Source of the DNA: an uncultured Lachnospiraceae bacterium
Lineage (GTDB): Bacteria; Bacillota; Clostridia; Lachnospirales; Lachnospiraceae
Assembly: GCA_910588845.1 (NCBI GenBank)
Contig: CAJURU010000027.1
Location: 1-39,678 of the forward strand
Length of the DNA: 39,678 nucleotides
Direction: 5' to 3'
Below are positions 16,483 through 25,181 of the stretch, in pieces (positions within the stretch are counted from its first letter, which is position 1; every line of letters starts with the position of its first letter). The position numbers and the translations under genes were made by a program. Under the pieces are notes generated by a model. That model was not told the DNA's origin, did not search any database, and saw only the letters and a program-made list of their open reading frames with translations.

Positions 16483-18198
16483 TTACAAATCTTCCAGATC
16501 TATTACTTCAAAATCTTCGTCCAGAGCCGTCCTTGGCTCCGGTCTCGTCTCTACTCTTGTCTGAATTCTCCTATCTGGCTTCTGCTCCGCTCTCGGCTGC
16601 TTTCTGTCTGCTTTTGGTTCAGTCCCCGGCTGTTTCATGTCCGCTCTTAACTCTGCTCCTAACTGCTTACTGTCTGGCTTCTGCTCTGCACGCGGCTGCC
16701 TTCGTTCTGGCTTCTGCTCCGTCCGCGGCTGCTTACGTCCCATATTCTTCTCTGCTTTGGCTGACTTCACGCCTGCGCCTTTCGCCTGCGACACGTCTGC
16801 GCCAAGTTCCGGTATGATCTTTGTCCGCTGTTTGAGAACTGTCCCTGACTCAGTATCGTCCTCCCACGGATCACTTTCAACATCGTCTGTCACTCTCCCC
16901 CCGCGTCCCTCTTGTTCACGGCGGGACTTCCTTGCACTCTTCACCTGCTGCCTGACTTTCTCGCTCAAGTCATCGTAATCGACATCCTCTTCTAATAAAT
17001 CCTCCTCGCCCTTCCTGCCGCGGAGCAACAGATTTACCACCACCACAAGCAGCACTGCTATAATAAATATCAGTACCGCTATTGTCTTTCTGGATGAATC
17101 TTTCTGATTGTTATATTGCTCTTCCATATCTGTATACGCTTTCTGTAAACTCTGCATCTCCGCACCCGGTTCTAAGGAATCCTCCGGCTGAGTTACCGGA
17201 ACGATCGGCGATACGGACGCCTCCGTGGAATTATAACGCTGGATGGTGGACTCCTTAGCATCATACTGGTACCATCCTTTATTTCCATAACTGCTGGCGC
17301 CATAAATCAAGGAAAAACCCTCTCCGCCGGAATCTCCTTTTGCTTCGTTTCCCTCTTGCTCCTGCGCATCTTCTGCCTGTGAAGAATTTCCTCCCTTGGC
17401 ATACGCCGGCACATTGGCGAATTCTCCCACGGTCTGTTCGATCTGCGCATACTCCGAAGAGAGCCCCGTCTCTTTTGGGGGATTGAGGATTATCAGATAA
17501 TTGGCCTCGTCAAGCTGAACTTTGCGGAACGGATAAAATTCTTCGCCCTCGTATACGGCGAGTGTATTCTTAACTTCTGTGCTCGGCGTCGTCAGATAAA
17601 CCAGCGTCAATTCTGCTTTATCAAACGTAAGCCCTTCCACTTGCTGTCCCTGGCAAGTTACCGTTGTCTTCGTGAAATCCTGCGGCACAACATCCGCCGG
17701 AATTGTAGGCGCTAAATTAAATGGATGGCCATCTAAGGTAATTCCCCCTTCTGTTCCATCTGTCTGCGGCTCCTGCGCCGTCGTATCTGCCGCATCCCCG
17801 GCTGCGCCTTCCTGCGTTCCCCCTCTGGTTACGACAATCTTATAAGTGGCCGTCGTGCCATTCTGCGCTTTTACCACGATACTTATGGTATTCTCCCCGG
17901 CCTGCAAATCTGTATTGCCGGACACCGACTCAATGGCGGCCGTCTCATTGGACGGCTGGGCATTGACCTCCACACTGGTAACGTCTTCTCCTACCGTTGC
18001 CGTATAGTCGACAACGTTATACTGAAATGCCGGCGATAATGTACCTGGCGATATACTTAGAGAAGACAAACTGTTATCTCCTGATTGTTCTGCTGCGTAA
18101 ACCCTGCCCTCATCTATATAAATCGGCATAAATTGGAAAATACCCATCAATACTATCCATGATAACAGTATGCCCATAATCTTCCTTGTTTTTCTCAT
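16483..18198 (-). CDS. Cadherin-like beta-sandwich, single-pass membrane protein with a charged cytoplasmic tail
   Basis: 571 aa. Signal sequence/anchor (MRKTRKIMGILLSWIVLMG), a cadherin-like beta-sandwich domain (about 45-130; LSSLSISPGTLSPAF ... YKIVVTRGG), a second extracellular domain with LDGHPFNLAP and VYLTTPS-type strands, a membrane helix (about 370-393, IAVLIFIIAVLLVVVVNLLL), then a basic cytoplasmic tail with about seven repeats of the KQPRAEQKP type and an acidic end (EDFEVIDLEDL). The start at 18198 has AGGTGG 5 bases upstream; the longer frame to 18267 begins inside the promoter and cannot be translated from it. It lies 84 bases before clpC with no terminator between, so it may head the whole run. 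The role is unknown: an envelope sensor or a scaffold for cytoplasmic partners. Confidence 0.82.
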   Translation of the reverse strand: MRKTRKIMGILLSWIVLMGIFQFMPIYIDEGRVYAAEQSGDNSLSSLSISPGTLSPAFQYNVVDYTATVGEDVTSVEVNAQPSNETAAIESVSGNTDLQAGENTISIVVKAQNGTTATYKIVVTRGGTQEGAAGDAADTTAQEPQTDGTEGGITLDGHPFNLAPTIPADVVPQDFTKTTVTCQGQQVEGLTFDKAELTLVYLTTPSTEVKNTLAVYEGEEFYPFRKVQLDEANYLIILNPPKETGLSSEYAQIEQTVGEFANVPAYAKGGNSSQAEDAQEQEGNEAKGDSGGEGFSLIYGASSYGNKGWYQYDAKESTIQRYNSTEASVSPIVPVTQPEDSLEPGAEMQSLQKAYTDMEEQYNNQKDSSRKTIAVLIFIIAVLLVVVVNLLLRGRKGEEDLLEEDVDYDDLSEKVRQQVKSARKSRREQEGRGGRVTDDVESDPWEDDTESGTVLKQRTKIIPELGADVSQAKGAGVKSAKAEKNMGRKQPRTEQKPERRQPRAEQKPDSKQLGAELRADMKQPGTEPKADRKQPRAEQKPDRRIQTRVETRPEPRTALDEDFEVIDLEDL

Positions 18199-18237
18199 AT
18201 GTGCCACCTTTCTCTTTATCCGTTTCTTACCATTTCT

Positions 18238-18267
18238 ATTATAATTTTCCAACTCACTGATTGTCAA
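18238..18267 (-). promoter_or_regulatory. Sigma-A promoter of the cadherin-like gene (possible operon promoter)
   Basis: Consensus TTGACA (18267-18262), 18-base spacer, consensus TATAAT (18243-18238) on the minus strand, about 40 bases above the chosen start codon. It is the best match to the consensus in the 6-23 kb region and may drive the signalling run as far as the FecR gene. Confidence 0.8.
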
Positions 18268-18328
18268 GCATCATTCCCGGACGACCCATTCAAATTAACG
18301 TTTTCCTGTAAAGCCGCATTGGTAAACC

Positions 18329-19243
18329 TCAGTTCCTCGTCACCACTTCAAAATATCTGCCAATCTCTCTCCATGCCCGCTTCGATTCAGGCATCATCAT
18401 CATACCCATCTGGAATACGTGAAACATGCCTTCATAAATGCTCAGGCGAACTTTCACGCCCTGCTGTTTCGCTCTGTGCGCAACACCGATAGAATCGCTC
18501 AATAACATTTCTATGGAACCTGCCTGAATGAGCATTGGAGGAAATCCCCAGTATTCCCCGAACATCGGTGAAATATAAGGGTCTTTCACATCATGCACGC
18601 CGACGTAATCCCGATTATAAATCAGACTGTCGGTTGTGTTGCCAAACAGCGGGTCATTCTCATAATTATCTATATACGACGGCCCGCTTGCCGTCAAATC
18701 TGCCCAGGGCGACATCAATACCAGGCCGCCGGGCAGCCGTTTATTATGATCCTTCAGATACATACAGAGGGCAAGGGCAAGGCCTCCGCCTGCCGAATCG
18801 CCCACCACAATAATCTGCCTGCTGCGCCAACCTGCATCTTGCAGCCATTTATAAGCCTCCACAGCATCCTCTAACGCCGCAGGATAAGGATCTTCGGGAG
18901 CCACACGGTAATCAATGGTCAGCACATCCATACCTTTGCTGACCTCACAGTACAGACCTGCAAAAGAGCGATAGGCGTTGCGCATGGCGCCGATATAGCC
19001 GCCGCCATGGAGCTGCAAAATCACATAATCTGTCCTTGGCTTCTCCCTTCGGCAGAGATACTCCATTTGGAACTTAGGCATGATAATCTCTGTCATCCTG
19101 AAGCATTCCGGGCATCTCCACTTAGGCTCCACCAATTTCTTACGCAGTTCCCCCGTCTTAATTTTCCTGCCTATCAGATTGTCGTTTGTCACATGTGCAA
19201 TCATGTCCCGGATAACTCTTCCGCGTACGCTGACTTCCTGCAT
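18329..19243 (-). CDS. Alpha/beta hydrolase, HSL-family esterase/lipase
   Basis: 304 aa. Oxyanion-hole motif LHGGGYIG (about residue 90), nucleophile Ser in GDSAGGGLA, acid in the VLMSPWADLT/SDSIG region, and a C-terminal His in GMFHVFQMG: a full hormone-sensitive-lipase-type esterase. No signal peptide. The start at 19243 (MQEVSVRG) follows AAGGAG by 6 bases; the 13 codons upstream lack one. It is the last gene of the set starting with the HD hydrolase, 32 bases after the zinc-ribbon membrane protein. With an ester-forming acyltransferase in the same set, it could hydrolyse or edit the product. Confidence 0.88.
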   Translation of the reverse strand: MQEVSVRGRVIRDMIAHVTNDNLIGRKIKTGELRKKLVEPKWRCPECFRMTEIIMPKFQMEYLCRREKPRTDYVILQLHGGGYIGAMRNAYRSFAGLYCEVSKGMDVLTIDYRVAPEDPYPAALEDAVEAYKWLQDAGWRSRQIIVVGDSAGGGLALALCMYLKDHNKRLPGGLVLMSPWADLTASGPSYIDNYENDPLFGNTTDSLIYNRDYVGVHDVKDPYISPMFGEYWGFPPMLIQAGSIEMLLSDSIGVAHRAKQQGVKVRLSIYEGMFHVFQMGMMMMPESKRAWREIGRYFEVVTRN

Positions 19244-19274
19244 GTTTTTCTCCTTTCCGTAACTTCGGCATCCT

Positions 19275-19943
19275 TTATACATGGAAACGCCGTTTCAGCT
19301 CCGTCTTAGCCCTGCGCTCACCAAAAATCAATGTCCCGAGGATCATACAGAGGGAGACAGCCAATGCTGTCAGTGTCAGAACCGGGCTTGTGATTACGCC
19401 AAATCTCCACAGCAGCACACAGCCGCCCGATAAAAGAACCGTAAAAATCTGCAACAGGAGATAACTCTGCCAGTTAGACATATTGACAATCATTAATATA
19501 CCAATCGTAGCATTCAATAACAAGATCGCGCTCGGCAGTACATAATTAACCGACCAGCCCTGATACCCTACAATATTGTCCGCAGCGATTACTAAAAGCA
19601 CTCCCCCGATGAGCTGTACGAGAATCACCGATTTATAGCCGTTATTTTTCTGCAAGGAATATTTCAAAGTTATGAAAAAATAAAGAATAGTAATTCCGCT
19701 GATGGCAGACCACCAGATTCCACGATAAGTCAGATAATTGATGATAATCAGGGATGCTTCAATGATAATCGCCAGAAAACTGTACAGGCGTACCACAAAA
19801 CCCAGCTTTTTGGAAACTGCTTTCACATCTGGATAACCATTATGCCACTCTTCTTGCCCCGACACCTCCAGCACACTGTTGCAAAGAGGGCATACGCTGG
19901 TTTCATCTAATATTTCTACATGACACTTCTTACAAACTCTCAT
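19275..19943 (-). CDS. Zinc-ribbon membrane protein, DUF6320-type
   Basis: 222 aa. The N-terminal zinc ribbon has two CxxC pairs (CKKC, CPLC) in the first 25 residues, followed by six or so hydrophobic helices (about 50-210) and a short basic C-terminus. It resembles the family named DUF6320. The start overlaps the acyltransferase stop by four bases (ATGA), indicating translational coupling. It may anchor the acyltransferase at the membrane; no enzymatic motif is visible. Confidence 0.8.
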   Translation of the reverse strand: MRVCKKCHVEILDETSVCPLCNSVLEVSGQEEWHNGYPDVKAVSKKLGFVVRLYSFLAIIIEASLIIINYLTYRGIWWSAISGITILYFFITLKYSLQKNNGYKSVILVQLIGGVLLVIAADNIVGYQGWSVNYVLPSAILLLNATIGILMIVNMSNWQSYLLLQIFTVLLSGGCVLLWRFGVITSPVLTLTALAVSLCMILGTLIFGERRAKTELKRRFHV

Positions 19944-21226
19944 TCGTCATACACTCCATTCGTTTCAATCCGCACTGGGATGCCGTCTTGGGAAAGCCGC
20001 CGGAAAAATCCCCGCTGTACAGATACATCTGCAAGATTACTGCTAATCGTAAAAACCATTGTGTCCCGATAGGAACAGATCGTGCCCTTGATGTTCTGTC
20101 CCTCAGACATGGACAACATGGCGCTGAAATCCCTGATATAATCCTGATACTCCTCCTTGACTTGAATGTTTCCAATATTGGTAACGGTCGTCGTATTGGC
20201 AAGCGCACTGGTCCTGTATATCCAACGGATGGCAATGTTTTTTATAAACAGCGGCACTGCACGCAAAACAAAATTTTTCTCATTCGACACATTATATGCA
20301 AAAAGGTTCTCTAAATGTTCCCTGTTAATCTGGCTGCGCAGACTTTCGGCCACAATCTGCACAACCTCCGCAAATGTATAGCTTTCTTCTTTCGGATGGA
20401 ACACCGCGGACACAATGACAAAAAAGTTCTTCATGGTTATAGAATTAAAATATGGACGCAGATTCACCGGCACACAGGAACTGAGCGGACGTTTGGAGGG
20501 CGCCCCCTGTAAACATTCCTGGTAAATGCTCCATAAAAATGACGCTGCCAGATATTCGTTGATAGAAACGTCGTATTTCCGACAAGCCTTTTTCAATTCG
20601 GGAATCGGCATATACCCATGCATCACGCCAAGTTCCAACGGACGCAGCTTTTCCCCTTTGACCTGAAAAGCACGCGCCGTCTTATAACCTTTCTTATGGC
20701 TCTTTTTATAATTCTTCAGGTAACTGTCTTCGCGGTTTAAGGACGTGTCGCTGCAAAGGCCGTCGCCCATCTTCTCCCTCAGTTCTGGATGTGCAAGACG
20801 CAGATATTGGTAAGTCAATTCCCGCAAAAAAGTAATGCCTCCCATGCCATCCGTCAGCGCATGGAAGACCTCTAAATTAATCCGGTTTTTGTAATAATTT
20901 ACCCGGAACAGGTAATTACGGTTCCGATTAGGTGAAATATACTGACAAGGGTATCGGTACTCCATTTTCACCTCCGGGGCGGGTTTCTGGTTCGTCTCAA
21001 AATAATACCAGAACACGCCGTAACGAATGCGCACGCGGAATATGTCAAACCAGGGCAATACACGCTGTAAGGCTTCCTGCAAAAGCTCCTGCTGCACTTC
21101 CTCCTGCAAGGTTACGGAAATCCGGTAAACATTCGTCATGCTCTCCCCAGCAATCACCGGAAAAACATTTGCCGTATTATCAAGTTTATCCCACTTAATT
21201 TCTTTCTTACGATTTCCTTCTGTCAT
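19940..21226 (-). CDS. Alcohol acetyltransferase/condensation-domain-like acyltransferase
   Basis: 428 aa. It carries the HALTDGMGG motif (HxxxDG) near residue 118 that is catalytic in the condensation-domain, wax-ester synthase and alcohol acetyltransferase superfamily; the C-terminal half has the SxSxxxxN-like region and a VNLRPYF motif (DFGWG-region equivalent not clear). It is expected to move an acyl group from CoA or a carrier to an alcohol, but donor and acceptor cannot be told. No carrier protein or NRPS is nearby. GAGG lies 7 bases before the ATG, which overlaps the HD gene stop (ATGA). Confidence 0.82.
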   Translation of the reverse strand: MTEGNRKKEIKWDKLDNTANVFPVIAGESMTNVYRISVTLQEEVQQELLQEALQRVLPWFDIFRVRIRYGVFWYYFETNQKPAPEVKMEYRYPCQYISPNRNRNYLFRVNYYKNRINLEVFHALTDGMGGITFLRELTYQYLRLAHPELREKMGDGLCSDTSLNREDSYLKNYKKSHKKGYKTARAFQVKGEKLRPLELGVMHGYMPIPELKKACRKYDVSINEYLAASFLWSIYQECLQGAPSKRPLSSCVPVNLRPYFNSITMKNFFVIVSAVFHPKEESYTFAEVVQIVAESLRSQINREHLENLFAYNVSNEKNFVLRAVPLFIKNIAIRWIYRTSALANTTTVTNIGNIQVKEEYQDYIRDFSAMLSMSEGQNIKGTICSYRDTMVFTISSNLADVSVQRGFFRRLSQDGIPVRIETNGVYDE

Positions 21227-21669
21227 TTTATTACCTCATAAATGGAACATCCTTTGTCCACCATACATACAATCCATCCTTCTAAACATGTGGGCGGAAC
21301 AGGGATCAGCGGAAACATATGGCGCAGGATGATATTGCGCTCACGCTTGCTGAGAGTAAAATCTGCATCTGCATTTCTTAATGCAGTAAAGGGATGGCGA
21401 AACCCGTGAAGGTTATGGCTTTTGTCTTTCTCATGCCAGTCGTACAGAAAATAATCGTGCAGCAAAGCCCCGCGCACCAGCTCCTGCCTGTTTCTGTGCA
21501 GATGCAAAAAATCTGCCATACCCAGGCTGTAGTATGCCACGCGGATGCTGTGCTCATACACAGAAGTATTTCCATGTTGTATGAAATTCCGGGAGCGCTG
21601 CATCCTCCCATTGCGTGAGAACTCCCGCACATGTTTTGCAATCAGGCGTTTTCTGTCTGATGGAGTCAT
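21223..21669 (-). CDS. HD-domain hydrolase, small
   Basis: 148 aa. HD-superfamily metal ligands: HEHSIR, GALLHDYFLYDWH, and a later HGFRHP with a conserved RHMFPL helix. Single-domain, cytoplasmic, possibly a phosphohydrolase. AGGAGG lies 9 bases before the ATG. It heads a four-gene coupled set with the acyltransferase, DUF6320 protein and esterase, and follows lysC by 84 bases, a gap filled by repeats. The substrate is unknown. Confidence 0.82.
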   Translation of the reverse strand: MTPSDRKRLIAKHVREFSRNGRMQRSRNFIQHGNTSVYEHSIRVAYYSLGMADFLHLHRNRQELVRGALLHDYFLYDWHEKDKSHNLHGFRHPFTALRNADADFTLSKRERNIILRHMFPLIPVPPTCLEGWIVCMVDKGCSIYEVIK

Positions 21670-21678
21670 GAAAACCTT

Positions 21679-21764
21679 CCTCCTTAGGCCAATTTACTTC
21701 TTTGGCTGTTCCAAGAGGCCTAAGGCATCCTCCCAGCTTCGCTGGGTCCCTCCTTAGGCCAATT
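21679..21764 (-). repeat. 16-base direct repeats flanking a small insertion
   Basis: AATTGGCCTAAGGAGG (minus strand) occurs at 21764-21749, spanning the lysC stop codon, and again at 21694-21679, where it supplies the ribosome binding site of the HD gene. The two are exactly 70 bases apart. Between them are the palindromic repeat (21754-21728) and an inverted CCTTAGGCC that can pair with the second GGCCTAAGG. It looks like a small insertion or tandem duplication that kept a working ribosome binding site. Confidence 0.8.
21728..21754 (-). repeat. 27-base palindromic repeat, copy 2
   Basis: Minus strand AGGAGGGACCCAGCGAAGCTGGGAGGA, one mismatch from copy 1 at 6269-6295. It lies just after the lysC stop codon. 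The stable GCGAAGC core and flanking AGGAGG are shared. Confidence 0.75.
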
Positions 21765-23085
21765 GCGTCTCCACAAAGATATCGTAGATGGCGCGGATTG
21801 CCGTCTCGAAGTCACAGCTCTTAACGCCGATAATGATATTCAGCTCACTCGAACCCTGGTCAATCATCTTGACATTGACATTCGCATGGGCGAGCGCAGA
21901 AAAAATCCTCCCGGCTGTTCCCCGCGTGGAGCGCATACCGCGTCCCACCACTGCAACTAAAGCGATGTCGCTTTCCAGCTCTATACTGTCAGGCTGCGCC
22001 AGACGATGAATGGCGGACAATACCTGCTGTTCTTTGCCCTCAAATTCCTCCTGGTGTACAAAGACAGTCATTGTATCAATCCCGGAGGGCAAATGTTCAA
22101 AGGAAATGCCATATTTCTCAAACGCCTCAAGTACTTTGCGCCCGAAGCCCACCTCAGAATTCATCATATCTTTGTCGACATTTACGGCCACGAACCCTTT
22201 CTTTCCCGCAATTCCAGTAATCGTATAATCAGGCATACGGCAGGTGCTTTCCACAATCAGCGTACCCTCGTCCTCCGGCGCATTTGTATTGCGGATGTTG
22301 ATGGGAATTCCTGCTTTGCGCACCGGAAATACCGCATCTTCATGCAAAACCGTAGCCCCCATATAGGAAAGCTCGCGAAGCTCGCGGTAAGTAATCACTT
22401 TAATCCCCTTAGGATTGTCAATGATACGCGGGTCTGCAATCAAAAAACCTGAAACATCGGTCCAATTCTCATAGATATCCGCCTGAACCGCTTTGGCGAC
22501 AATAGAGCCCGTGATATCGGAGCCACCCCGGGAAAACGTCTTAACCGTGCCGTCTGCTTTGGCGCCATAAAATCCGGGAATCACGGCACGCTCACATCCC
22601 TTAAGGCGTGCCGCTAATATCTCGTTCGTCTTATCAGCATCAAATTCTCCTTTGTCGTCAAAGCGGATGACCTGTGCAGCGTCAATGAATTCATACCCCA
22701 GATAATTTGCCATGATAATTCCATTCAAATACTCCCCGCGGGAAGCGGCATAATCTTCGCCCGCCTTGTTCTTAAAGTTCTCCGCAATCTCCTCAAATTC
22801 CTTGACCAAAGATAATTTGAGGTGAAGCCCATTGATAATTGCCTCATAACGCTCCCTGATTTTGCGCAAAGCAGTTGAAAAATTCTCTTCTGCCTCCGCC
22901 AGCGCATAACACTGATACAGCATATCTGTCACTTTCGTGTCTTTGGCATTGCGTTTCCCAGGCGCGCTGGGAACCACATATCTGCGGCTTTCTTCCGCAC
23001 GGATAATCTTTCCTACCTTTGAAAACTGCCCGGCGCTTGCCAGGGAACTTCCGCCAAATTTTACTACTTTTATCATATCCTCCAT
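21754..23085 (-). CDS. lysC: Aspartate kinase
   Basis: 443 aa; phosphorylates aspartate in the first step of lysine, threonine and methionine synthesis. The kinase domain begins with KFGGSSLA and includes GFYGAKADGTVKTFSRGGSD for aspartate binding; two C-terminal ACT domains (about 290-440) provide feedback control. It is of the single-polypeptide type, with no internal beta-subunit start needed. Start choice: the ATG at 23085 has AAGGAAGG upstream but separated by a 23-base palindrome, while the ATG at 23076 has GGAGG only 2 bases away; I keep 23085 because folding of the palindrome would put AAGGAAGG at a normal distance. No lysine riboswitch or T-box is visible in the 160-base gap upstream. 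It precedes the HD/acyltransferase set. Confidence 0.93.
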   Translation of the reverse strand: MEDMIKVVKFGGSSLASAGQFSKVGKIIRAEESRRYVVPSAPGKRNAKDTKVTDMLYQCYALAEAEENFSTALRKIRERYEAIINGLHLKLSLVKEFEEIAENFKNKAGEDYAASRGEYLNGIIMANYLGYEFIDAAQVIRFDDKGEFDADKTNEILAARLKGCERAVIPGFYGAKADGTVKTFSRGGSDITGSIVAKAVQADIYENWTDVSGFLIADPRIIDNPKGIKVITYRELRELSYMGATVLHEDAVFPVRKAGIPINIRNTNAPEDEGTLIVESTCRMPDYTITGIAGKKGFVAVNVDKDMMNSEVGFGRKVLEAFEKYGISFEHLPSGIDTMTVFVHQEEFEGKEQQVLSAIHRLAQPDSIELESDIALVAVVGRGMRSTRGTAGRIFSALAHANVNVKMIDQGSSELNIIIGVKSCDFETAIRAIYDIFVETQLA

Positions 23086-23088
23086 TAC

Positions 23089-23111
23089 TATAAGGCAGAT
23101 TCTGCCTTATA
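23089..23111 (-). promoter_or_regulatory. Palindrome between the lysC ribosome binding site and start codon
   Basis: TATAAGGCAGA-A-TCTGCCTTATA (minus strand), perfect 11-base arms. AAGGAAGG ends 2 bases before it and ATG begins 3 bases after it, so a folded hairpin leaves an effective spacing of about 5 bases. Another ATAAGGCAGA lies at 23231-23222, so an operator for a DNA-binding regulator is the alternative. Confidence 0.6.
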
Positions 23112-23244
23112 TACCTTCCTTTCTTACAGTCTTCTTTTCCTGCCGAAACCCGGCGTTTATGGGCTTTTCCATATACAGGACTGCCTAAAAACCTATAATC
23201 AGATGGTATTTTACCACAAAATCTGCCTTATTGGAACTAATTCT

Positions 23245-25152
23245 TTAAACTTTTTTTATCTTAACTTTTCTGCTTACGCCGCGCGAACGCAAAATACTCT
23301 TGTAAGATTTTAACTTGCTCTTAGGTACTTTGATCGTCGCTTTCGTGCTGATTCCCTTAAACGCACTGCTGCCAACGGAAGATTTCTTGAGCTTTTTCGT
23401 CTTAATTGTAATGGTTTTTAACTTCTTACAACCTGCAAACGATTGCTTACCAATCTTCTTCACTTTGGCCGGAATTGTCATCTTCGTCAGCGCCGTACAT
23501 TTGCTAAAAGCGCTGTTGCCGATAGTTTCCACTTTCTTGCCAATCGTTACGGTTTTGAGCTTCTTGCAATTATAAAATGCTTTTACTCCAATTTTTGTGA
23601 CATTATTGCCGATAATTACTTTCGTTAATTTTTTATGGTTACAAAACGCTTTGTCCGCAATGGCTGTGACCTTGTATGTCCCGCCGTTTACCGTAATCTG
23701 GGCCGGAATCTTCACTGTCTTCGCCGTCTTATTCTGCGGTTTAATATAAGATACGGTTCCTGTTATTTTCCCTTTAGAAACCTTCGCAGACAATACCTTA
23801 TATTCTGCTTTCGAGGAAGTATGTTTGAGTTTGCTCCCTTTTTTGGGCGCTTGAGGAGTTGGCTTTGTTGTTGCCGCTTCCTTTTTCGGCAAAATCTTTA
23901 TATCCGTAACCTTGCACACGGTACAAGTATAAACCTTTTCCCCAGTCTTTTCAGTAGTCGGCTGTTTCGTCACTACTCCTTCGTCCCACTGATGGCCCAA
24001 CGCGGGGATTTCGCTGCCGGGATTAAGGACTTGATTGCACCTTTCACAATACGTCTCTCCCGTATGTCCTGCTTCCGTACAATCCGCATCCTTCCTGCCC
24101 CGGACGCTTTCTTCATGCCCAAGCGCCGCCGACGGCTCCCCCTGGGAAACCTGCTGCCCGCAAATTGTCCCGTAAGTCTCGATGTTTCCCGCCTGCGTAC
24201 ACGTTGCCGTATTGCGCTCATTTGCCTCTTCGCCCTGATGATTGCAATATACCTCTATCTTATCTGCTACCACAACGCCCGTGCCGCCTTCTATGCCAGC
24301 TTTCCCGGTTACGCGCACTTTCAGCGTATGCTCTCCCGGCTGTAAATCCCCGGACTCATATATCAGAACCTGATTCTCTTTCTCAGCTTGATAAAGATTA
24401 ATCTCTTCTTCCTCGCCGTCGTCAATGGAAAAAGCCGCGTATCCAAGGTTGGCAGCCTTCTGCGCAAAATACTTTACGTTAGTTCCTGTAAACTGAATCG
24501 TCAGGACGGCTCCCTCGGCGTCCGACCAATGATTATCATCTTCATAACAGCCTACGGAAGAATCTGCCTTTTCATAGGTCCAGCCCTCTGAGAAGTTAAA
24601 CTCTGATTTCCCGTCTCCCAAAGCCGCGTCGTTCACCACAGCGTAGGCTTTGGGAATCGCTTTACCGCTTTCAAGAAGTTCCTCACACCTCTTACAATAT
24701 GTGTCCCCGGTATACCCATCCTGTACGCCGCTGGCCTCAATCCTGCCGCGGATTTCCTGGTCATGCCCAAGCGCTTCTTCCACCTCTCCCCCGTAAATCA
24801 TTTTCTGGCAATCCCGGCAATAGACAGCTCCTGCATAACCATCCTCCGTACAAGTCGCCGCCTGACTTCTCACTTCTGTATGCTCGTGACGGCAATCACT
24901 GCCGCCTGTCGCCGGTAAGGGCGCCGTCATAGTTTCACTGCAGCCTGCGCGGGTACAAGTGAATGTCTTCACTCCTTCTGTGCTCTCTGTCGGTTCCGTT
25001 GTCACTGTGCCCTCATCCCACTGGTGGCCTAAAGCTGCCGCCTTTTCACCCGGATTGATAATCTCTCCACATCTCGTACAGTATATCTGCCCATTGTATC
25101 CTGGCAGCGTACAGGTTGCGTCTATATTGCGCGATCCCTCTTCATGCCCCAA
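23245..25152 (-). pseudogene. Downstream part of a split surface protein (ribbon, sugar-binding-like and LRR modules)
   Basis: 635 codons from a TTG, lacking a signal peptide. It begins in the middle of a Cys-ribbon repeat (...PVLGHEE), continues with further repeats of the ATCTxxGYxGxxYCxxC type and a CTVC-type variant, one beta-sandwich module (DDNHWSD ... TNVKYFAQ ... VADKIEV), two more ribbons, a linker, and about five BspA-type LRR_5 repeats (KTVTIGKKVETIGNSAF-like) ending in a basic tail. The end is nearly identical in layout to the end of the GH2 protein. The reading frame upstream of the TTG stays homologous (VPGQEIPVLGHEE) but meets a stop at about 25190, and the preceding part of the gene is in another frame. 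Most likely the 3' part of one gene with 25182-27041; without it the product could not be exported. Confidence 0.65.
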
Positions 25153-25181
25153 AACTGGTATTTCCTGCCCCGGAACAAGAA

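Noticed and set aside
23086..23244. Lysine riboswitch or T-box upstream of aspartokinase
   Set aside because: The gap is only 160 bases and lacks the conserved L-box core and any T-box sequence or antiterminator; only the palindrome near the start is clear.
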